From positions 1 to 39,427 of the forward strand of contig JABANN010000323.1 of assembly GCA_013115125.1 (NCBI GenBank): a stretch of DNA of 39,427 nt, given 5' to 3'. Each line of letters starts with the position of its first letter. The first letter of the stretch is position 1. The notes beneath the pieces are model-generated. The model was not told the DNA's origin. It worked only from the letters and a program-made list of their open reading frames with translations, and did no database searches. The DNA is from Perkinsus olseni (Eukaryota > Perkinsozoa > Perkinsida). The translations under genes were made by a program, and so were the position numbers. Below are positions 33,225 through 39,427 of this stretch, piece after piece.

Positions 33225-35523
33225 ATGACTACTCTCAGCGTCTCCAGGAACCAGTCGGGTGAGCCATTTCGCCTGAGTGAGATCTTGCAACCTCTCTCTC
33301 CATAAATCGCATCACAACATGCTCGTCTTACACGCCTAGAGGCTCCCTTTTAGGCGATTGTTCCAATGATGCCTCCTCAGCAAGTCTCCGGGATCTCAGT
33401 GAGAGCGGCCACGGCACTTCGGTGAGAGAATGCAGTCCTCGCCGTTCACTGACTGCCACAGGTATGTCGTATTTGTTTCGACGAAGAGTCGCCCGATGAT
33501 CCCCTCTTGCGGCCCTGCGACTGTAGAGGCAGTGTGAAGTTCGTTCACAAGAACTGCCTCCAGTGAGCAGCGGCTTGGTTGCGAAGTTTGTAGTTTCCTT
33601 TCAGGCGATGGGTCGAAGGACAAATGAGAGTTCGGCAGCTCCATCACGGTGGAGGAGAGTACCTCTTGGTGCCGATGAAATGTGAAATATGCCAGCAACT
33701 CTATCATGACCATGCCTACTCCCCTGAGCTCCTCCCTCGGTATGTCGCACTCTTCCCTTCGGGAATAGAGGGCATTTTTACCGGCAATGGGAATTACTTG
33801 CCGTAGTGGCGGTCCAGCAAAAAAAGCCTTCTGACCAGAAGTTGTGGAAATCTTTTCAATGTTGTTTCCGCTGGAGAATAAGTAGGGCGGAAACGTCACT
33901 GGCAATACTTCCGAGAAACGAACCTCACGAGAGCGCACTCCTGAGGACCTCAGGGACATCTCGGCTGAGGTGTCCTAGGCTAGGACTCCTAGCCATCATG
34001 ATTCATAAAAGAGGGGAGTGAAAGACGTATAACGCAAACGTTCCGAGCATTAGAATGAAATGCAGCTTCTGCACCTCGGCACCACCTTCCGGCATACTCT
34101 CATTTTTTTGCAGACCGGTGTGTCCCCATGTAGTGCTTGAGGAAGAGCCAACCTACCACCGTGGGACCGGGCAGATGATAGGCCGGAAAGTGACCAAGGC
34201 ATCGGTTTCCGTCGTCTATGATCGTTTCACCATCAGATCCACATAGTGCCCTTCCCCAAGCCCAATTATGTCGCCACTGTAGGTCGATCTAAAGATTGTG
34301 ATGTACTTCTCACCGACATTGGAGTCAGCCGGTCTCACGCTGCTATGAAGTCGGTCAGGCATGAGCACGATGAACTTCTTGTCGCCATTTACTTGTTAGA
34401 TTCTCACAAAATCGGATACTCCTTGTGGACCGAGGGAGTAAATTCGGCACTCTGCGAAAGTTGAAAGACGACAAAGTGATCCCTAATGGACTCCGAATTT
34501 TATGGCGCGCGGTCGTATTCAGGTCGAGTTGCAAACAGGCCGCACCTTCGCGGTCCAGCACAGCTCCAGTATGCTTGAACTCTCTGTTTCTAAAGTACTC
34601 AAATACAGATTATTTCCCGAACGATATTTGCCCCCGGTAATCCGTCGAAGTGAAGAGACGAGAAGCATTGAGCCAGAAGGTCAGGTGCTGTCGTCTGAAG
34701 AGGCGGAGCAGTCCCGCTTGAGGGCGTGCTCTCCTGACAGCATCGACTCCGAGATCATGGACGATGCTGGAATACAGGCGCAGCTAGCACGGCTCTTCCC
34801 CGAGACGGGTGTTCGGTGAGCCCTCCACATTCACGAGGTATGAAGGTTATGCACTGAACAGGATGTATCGGTCGACTCTACCATCACACGCTGCGATAGA
34901 GCAGGCATGGCAGCCTCGTGCTCGGCAGAACGAGCAAGAAAACTACAGTCTTCGACTCATTCGAGGGGTGAGTGTGCGCTCATTATTTCGGAGAGAATAT
35001 ATACTAGATTGTGTGCCTCCAAAATTGCCTTAACTCGCACCTGGCGGGTTGAGATTCCAAGAAGGGATGCACGTGTGAGGGGATTTCGGAGGACCTGGAA
35101 CCCAGGGACTTCCCGCGAAATCGATAATAACGTGTTTTTATCGACATTTGGTGATGAGCATGATAATCAACGACAATGTATCGCCATGACCTTATATGTA
35201 CGCTCCGCCGGAAATTTTCGTCGAACCATGGTACGCTGGTTCATTTGAGTATGAAGTTGTGTTTCCGAAAACTTCAGGCAAAATTTGAATTCATTCAGTT
35301 GCCCACAACAAGATGGCCGGAAGATGTTGCTGAGCTCAATGCAGCTTCGTTCGTAGCTGGAACCGGTATTGTAGCCTACTCTCCATCACGTTTACTCCAG
35401 CGTCCTCGTTTTGCAGGCCATCGGACTGCCATGAATGCCATAGAGCGTGCGTTGGTGGCCCCTGCTGTTAGAAGGCTAAGCTACTCCCAGGTCATACATC
35501 GACCTTGTCCTATTGTACTGTGA
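33225..35523 (+). CDS. RING-CH plus FHA domain protein, probable E3 ubiquitin ligase
   Basis: Nine exons join in phase: 33225-33258, 33354-33421, 33462-33562, 33605-33739, 34114-34189, 34237-34349, 34400-34475, 34523-34815, 34838-34967. A tenth, 35278-35523, fits in phase to a stop but is tentative (423 aa in all). Residues about 35-95 form a RING-CH (C4HC3) finger: VCRICFDEESPDDPLLRPCD, CRGSVKFVHKNCLQRWVEGQ, then CEICQQLY. Residues about 125-230 form an FHA domain: NYVATVGRSKDCDVLLTDIG, SRSHAAMK, DRGSKFGTLRKL. The Arg/Ser of GRS and SRSH and the SKFGT loop fit phosphothreonine binding. By family, the finger binds an E2 and the FHA domain phosphorylated targets. An acidic Ser/Glu-rich tail follows. 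No membrane segments are seen, unlike animal MARCH proteins. Intron 8 (34816-34837) would be 22 nt. Confidence 0.88.
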
Positions 35524-36287
35524 TAGACTTTCAGTTATTACCGGCGCGTGACGAAGTCAGAGCTCCGCGTCGAGCTCTCACTCTGCCACAAATCATCGGT
35601 CGACTACCCACCACTACCTCCAATTTCGTGCTGCCTCTGCAAGTAACCAGTCTCGGATGATTACTGTATTGCCGGGCCGAGTCAGATCAGTTTCTAGGCT
35701 CTTACTCCTCCGCCGTAAATTCTCGCTCTCCACGTAGACAAATAGTAGTTTGATTCTTATCAGCAGAGTGTGATCTCAGATGCCTGGCCTAGACTCAGAA
35801 GTGTCCCACGAGGCCCAAACCGCCCGAAACATTGCGGACTCTACTCTCGGCCGATATAGCGTGAGATCGGCACTACTACTCGTCTGTTTGCGGCTATTTA
35901 TAATCTCTGAGTTGGAAATGTTGGGCAGGCAAGACGACTCGAGGAAGTAATCTCGCCGATCTCGGACTACTTGAGTTCTTCCCAAGGCTCAGGGAGTCCA
36001 GATTGAACGTCGCATATGTGACCGTGGTGTTGATGCAGTTGTCCAATCACTAAGTTTCCGAGTTCAATATGGTGGAGAGCTTCCACCGGAGACCTCCTCT
36101 ATGATAGAGGCTCTATCAGACCAAGAGTGGTTCAATGTCGAAATCGTGACGCAAATTAGCATTTTTGAGTCTACTAGCGCGTGTCGGCACGCCGGCGAGC
36201 GGAGACAGTGTGAAGAAGAGATTTCTGATAGTGTCAAGAAACGGTCGCGCGAAAATTTGTGAAACGCCCTTGTCCAGAAGAAGCTCT
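35524..36287. other. Gap between RING-CH/FHA and the transposase-like ORF
   Basis: A 56-codon frame from ATG at about 35780 (MPGLDSEVSHEAQTARNIAD then STLGRYSVRSALLLVCLRLF) could be a small gene or a first exon. No splice partner was fixed. Nothing else is recognised. Confidence 0.3.
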
Positions 36288-36354
36288 TCCACGGCCGAGA
36301 ATTGAACTCGGGTCTCCTGCGGGGCAGCGCGGGATTCTGACCCACTAATCTAAG
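36288..36354 (-). pseudogene. tRNA-Gly-like relic or SINE head
   Basis: The minus strand aligns closely with a eukaryotic tRNA-Gly from the D-arm to the 3' acceptor strand. It shows AGTGGGTCAGAATCCCGC, an anticodon loop CTGCCCC and GAGACCCGAGTTCAATTCTC followed by GGCCGTGGA. The 5' acceptor strand that should pair with CCGTGGA is absent, and the anticodon stem is imperfect. It sits just upstream of the transposase-like ORF. A tRNA pseudogene or a tRNA-derived SINE would explain it. Confidence 0.55.
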
Positions 36355-36394
36355 ACTAAACTAACTACTTTAGAGTAATATAATAAAAAGCCCA

Positions 36395-39300
36395 TTGGAG
36401 CTGCTGGGTGGCTCGAGTTCATCTCTCGAGCCTCTCTTGGTTGCAGAGCAACCACCAGCAGGCAGTCAAGGCGAAGTCGTTGAGATACCGCAAGTCTCCG
36501 GCGGGTCACAGTTGAACTTGGTGGGCTCTGAAGGAGGGGCCGCAGGATCCGATCAGCCGGCTACAGTTCAATCCTCACTCGAACCTAATCGGGACGGCTT
36601 GAACACGGACAGGAACCCCTTCTTCAGGGCTGCGTTTGCCATTGATGATAAGGAACCTGGATTGCCAGCTAGCAGCAGTCAGTCTGGCTGGTCTATCTGC
36701 CCGCAGTGGCAACGTAAGGCGTGGCAGAAGGTCCTGAAAGATAGCGGGTCGACGTGTCTGGCACGTGAGGAGTGTGAGTGGGTTGAACAGCCCAAGATCA
36801 GGAAGAGCTCCTTGCCGGACCCGGAGATGCTGGCGCTCAAGAGGATTTTTATCTTCAACCCAAGCCCAACGTCTCTGAAGTGTCCAGGGTGCGGCAAAGC
36901 CGGGGTGCTGAACCGCAAGGGAGTATCTACCCTCAAAGGGTTCGTCGCCCCTGGCTCACGGGGATATGTTGTCGGTGTACGCGTCCACTGCGTCCGTGGC
37001 GACTGTGGCGGTCGTGTGTTCTCCACGAACTCTTCTGAGTTCTTGGACGTGCAGGATCCAGATATTCAGGACCTGTACCCGACGCGCCTTCCGCGTAGTG
37101 GGACGTCCGTAGTGGTCGACGATAAGTTGCTGGCTCGCATTGGGAGATACTTCATCGGTGGTGATGCCAATTTCTCTCGTCTGTGCGAAGCTATTAGGGA
37201 GGAGGACTGGGTGGACTATATGAGGGTGGGCCGGGAGTATTGCAGGTGGGTCAAGACCTGGAGGAGGTCGGCCGTGGCAAAGCCGCAAGGTGTCGTGATT
37301 CGGCCTTGGATGACTTTTGAGGAGTTTTACCATGGTATTTTCCTGAGCGAGGTTCAGCTTCGCGATATATTTATCGAGCTGTCCGAGCGCCGCAGGGGCT
37401 TTGTCAAAGGGTGTCTCCTTCAGCCGCAGGGAGACGTGGGTGCTGTACTTCGTATAGACGCGAAGTATGTGCACAGTGGGGCGGGTGGTTTGCCGCGTGT
37501 ACATATCGGTGTCATGAATGAGATGGGGTCCATAATAGCCCACGTCATGATTGACACCGACAATACCGCGGATTTGGAGGGTATGGTTGATGGTCTCAAG
37601 ACGCAGTATGCCGGCCGTGGGGAAGACCTTAAAGCTGTCTATGTAGACCGGGGTTGCTGTTCGGCCGAGTTTGTGCGGCTTTTCTCCCGCATAAACCCCA
37701 CCGTCGCCATAAAATTGGATTTATTCCATTGGGCACGGAGGATCGAACAGTATGTCCGTGGTTACCATCCGATTCGGTCCTCATTCTTCTCCGCTCTGCG
37801 ACAGTGTGTCTTCATCGTAAACCGCGATGATGAAGAGAAAGCACTAAGAGCGGTGCGGAGTACTGGTCGGTGGGCAGAAGGTCTGAGCAGAAGAGAGTAT
37901 AGTCGTGATGTACGCAAGGTCATTCCAGAGCCTTCGACTTTGCGAAGTCGCCTCGATGCGTTTCACGACTACTATACTCGGCTCAACGGGCAGCTTAGCC
38001 GGACAGGAGAAGGCTTCTTGCTAGAGGGGTTCGAAGAGCAGTGGCTGGAGAACATGAAGCACGTTGACGGAGGGTGTCTCAGTGACCATCCAAGCGCTCC
38101 TCTCTACACCAAAGTGGGGCAGGAGTTGGTCGGGGAATACACTCTTCCGATATGGAGGGTTGCGCGCTCTACCTCTCAACTTGAAGGCTATCATGCCGAG
38201 TTGGCAAAGTCCTACAAGTCTTCGAGGATGAGTGCGAATCTCCTGAACGCAGTGGTTCACGAGCTCGCAGCCCAGTGGAACCGTCGTGCTCTCCAGAAGG
38301 TTGGGAAAGATGTTTGCCCCATCACAGACTTGAAGGAGTGGAGTGATTTCAAAGCTGGGATGGGGAAGTTGTTGTTGTCGGAGGAAGAAGGAGGGTTGCC
38401 GAAGGGTCGGTATTATGATGAGCACGCTGCCACGAAGCTGAGCTTCGGCCTTGACTATGCTGCAGACTTACATCACTCTAAGTTGCTGCGTCACCTGGTC
38501 GAGGAAGGTGCAACGGACATGGCCGATCCGAAGTGGCTTCAGTGCGAACCATCCTCCAGCTCCTCCACCGCTGCCCCTGTGGTCAACGATGAAGACAGCG
38601 ACACGGAGTCTCTCTGGTTTGATCTAGGGGATGTCGATGAGAAGTTTATCATGGAGGAGACGGCTCTGGAGGAAGGTGATGAAGAAGGGAACCCACCAGC
38701 GGGCACTGCAGAAGAAGGGGCGAGACAGGTTGCTCAGGGTGGCTCAGTCGCTCGACACGGTCAAGGGGATTTGCGGAAACAATCATTGAAGTTCCGCACG
38801 TCTGTGTTCAAGACTCAGAATCCTCTAGCGAACCCACGGTCAGCGACGCTGTTCAGACAGTTAGATGGTAAGTATCAGTCACTGGAGGTTGCTGATCGTG
38901 CCGTGCGGATATGGGCCGATTTCGAGCTTCAGCGGAATGTCGAGGCCACTTCTGCTTCTTCGTTGAGGGGAAACTTCCCTCCGCGGGACCGGATCGTGAA
39001 AACCAGCATCACATGGTGCATGAAAGCTTTGCGGCAGCTTTCGAAGCTGAAGGATAGTGCGGACGTCTCAGGGGGAGGGCCTGACATTCCACCGGCACAG
39101 AGTAGTTTCGAGAGAGAGTACACGTTCAATCCGGAGTTGGGCAATCTTGATCGTAGAGATGATCCTGCTGAGCCGACTCCCCTAGCCGAAGAGCCCGGTA
39201 TATGCGTTGGTGGGGAGTCCGTCTACCGCACAGTGGCTTTGGAACTCCAGGAGCTGATAAGAAAGAGGGAGCTCTATATTTCTAGAGGCACTAAGCGCTG

Positions 39301-39400
39301 CGGCACATGCGGGGTACCATTCAACGTCCCCGATAGGCCACAGACACATCCGTTTACAGTGCGAACCAAACCGTTATGCAAATCACCATTTCTGAGGTAA
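36395..39400 (+). CDS. Large DDE-type transposase-like protein
   Basis: An uninterrupted frame of 1001 codons is open from 36374 to TAA at 39398. It has no ATG before 36829, so it probably starts in an upstream exon; TTTAG at 36369-36373 is a possible acceptor. Counting from 36395, an acidic Ser/Pro-rich N-terminus precedes a zinc-ribbon-like region (CPGCGKAGVLNRKG, then HCVRGDCGGRVFSTNS; about 163-210). The core has RIDAKY (Asp355), VYVDRGCC (Asp418), KLDLFHWARR and STSQLEGYHAEL (Glu597). The spacing fits a DDE nuclease of the kind found in multicopy eukaryotic transposon ORFs that carry a DUF6729-like zinc domain. An acidic segment (about 725-790) and a C-terminal CGTCGVPF motif follow. No terminal repeats were found and the right end is at the window edge. 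It may be a whole element or a domesticated gene. Confidence 0.7.
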   Translation: MELLGGSSSSLEPLLVAEQPPAGSQGEVVEIPQVSGGSQLNLVGSEGGAAGSDQPATVQSSLEPNRDGLNTDRNPFFRAAFAIDDKEPGLPASSSQSGWSICPQWQRKAWQKVLKDSGSTCLAREECEWVEQPKIRKSSLPDPEMLALKRIFIFNPSPTSLKCPGCGKAGVLNRKGVSTLKGFVAPGSRGYVVGVRVHCVRGDCGGRVFSTNSSEFLDVQDPDIQDLYPTRLPRSGTSVVVDDKLLARIGRYFIGGDANFSRLCEAIREEDWVDYMRVGREYCRWVKTWRRSAVAKPQGVVIRPWMTFEEFYHGIFLSEVQLRDIFIELSERRRGFVKGCLLQPQGDVGAVLRIDAKYVHSGAGGLPRVHIGVMNEMGSIIAHVMIDTDNTADLEGMVDGLKTQYAGRGEDLKAVYVDRGCCSAEFVRLFSRINPTVAIKLDLFHWARRIEQYVRGYHPIRSSFFSALRQCVFIVNRDDEEKALRAVRSTGRWAEGLSRREYSRDVRKVIPEPSTLRSRLDAFHDYYTRLNGQLSRTGEGFLLEGFEEQWLENMKHVDGGCLSDHPSAPLYTKVGQELVGEYTLPIWRVARSTSQLEGYHAELAKSYKSSRMSANLLNAVVHELAAQWNRRALQKVGKDVCPITDLKEWSDFKAGMGKLLLSEEEGGLPKGRYYDEHAATKLSFGLDYAADLHHSKLLRHLVEEGATDMADPKWLQCEPSSSSSTAAPVVNDEDSDTESLWFDLGDVDEKFIMEETALEEGDEEGNPPAGTAEEGARQVAQGGSVARHGQGDLRKQSLKFRTSVFKTQNPLANPRSATLFRQLDGKYQSLEVADRAVRIWADFELQRNVEATSASSLRGNFPPRDRIVKTSITWCMKALRQLSKLKDSADVSGGGPDIPPAQSSFEREYTFNPELGNLDRRDDPAEPTPLAEEPGICVGGESVYRTVALELQELIRKRELYISRGTKRCGTCGVPFNVPDRPQTHPFTVRTKPLCKSPFLR

Positions 39401-39427
39401 CTTGCTCAATAAGAAGAGTTTATCAAT

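Noticed and set aside
33396-33959. 187-codon minus-strand ORF
   Set aside because: It is antisense to exons 2-4 of the RING-CH/FHA gene, whose zinc ligands and splice phases are unambiguous. The protein has no recognisable features.
36956-37543. 195-codon minus-strand ORF
   Set aside because: It is antisense to the zinc and catalytic regions of the transposase-like frame.

Overview
The window is nuclear DNA of an intron-rich unicellular eukaryote. Genes sit close together on both strands and are cut by short GT-AG introns, mostly 45-700 nt. A nuclear gene for a mitochondrial-type EF-Tu with a transit peptide, a RING-CH/FHA protein and short secreted or mitochondrial ORFs would fit an alveolate such as a perkinsid. 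That placement is inference from general features, not from a species-diagnostic sequence.

Gene models were built by hand, by joining reading frames at GT-AG sites and checking that exon phases and total length agree. Four close completely and belong to recognised families: a kelch-RING ubiquitin ligase (2255-7320, 14 exons, 847 aa); a TraB-family protein (15655-13413 minus, 7 exons, 276 aa); mitochondrial EF-Tu (22810-19459 minus, 13 exons, 422 aa); and a RING-CH/FHA protein (33225 to about 35523, first nine exons in phase).

Layout from the left: end of a mariner-like element (1-77); an unassigned minus gene (1748-740), divergent from kelch-RING; a poorly resolved plus-strand coding region (7.5-10.2 kb); a repeat-rich gap (10.2-11.6 kb) with a tRNA-Met-like relic; a secreted coiled-coil protein (11.6-12.5 kb); TraB and three unassigned minus coding regions (13.4-18.8 kb), with a small inverted copy of a TraB exon; EF-Tu; two unassigned plus genes (23.1-26.1 kb); a mariner-like helix-turn-helix fragment (26.7 kb); an unassigned minus gene (28.6-27.2 kb); tRNA-Gln; two plus genes (29.6-31.3 kb); a hAT-type MITE (32.1-32.4 kb); RING-CH/FHA; a tRNA-Gly-like relic; and a long DDE-type transposase-like ORF at the right edge.

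Two genes encode ubiquitin-ligase types, one with 12 kelch blades and one with a phosphopeptide-binding FHA domain. EF-Tu and TraB are both predicted mitochondrial. Nothing shows that the neighbours form one pathway. The most unusual items are the two kelch halves with very different intron density, the RING-CH/FHA fusion with a possible 22-nt intron, the two palindromic MITEs, and the transposase-like ORF.
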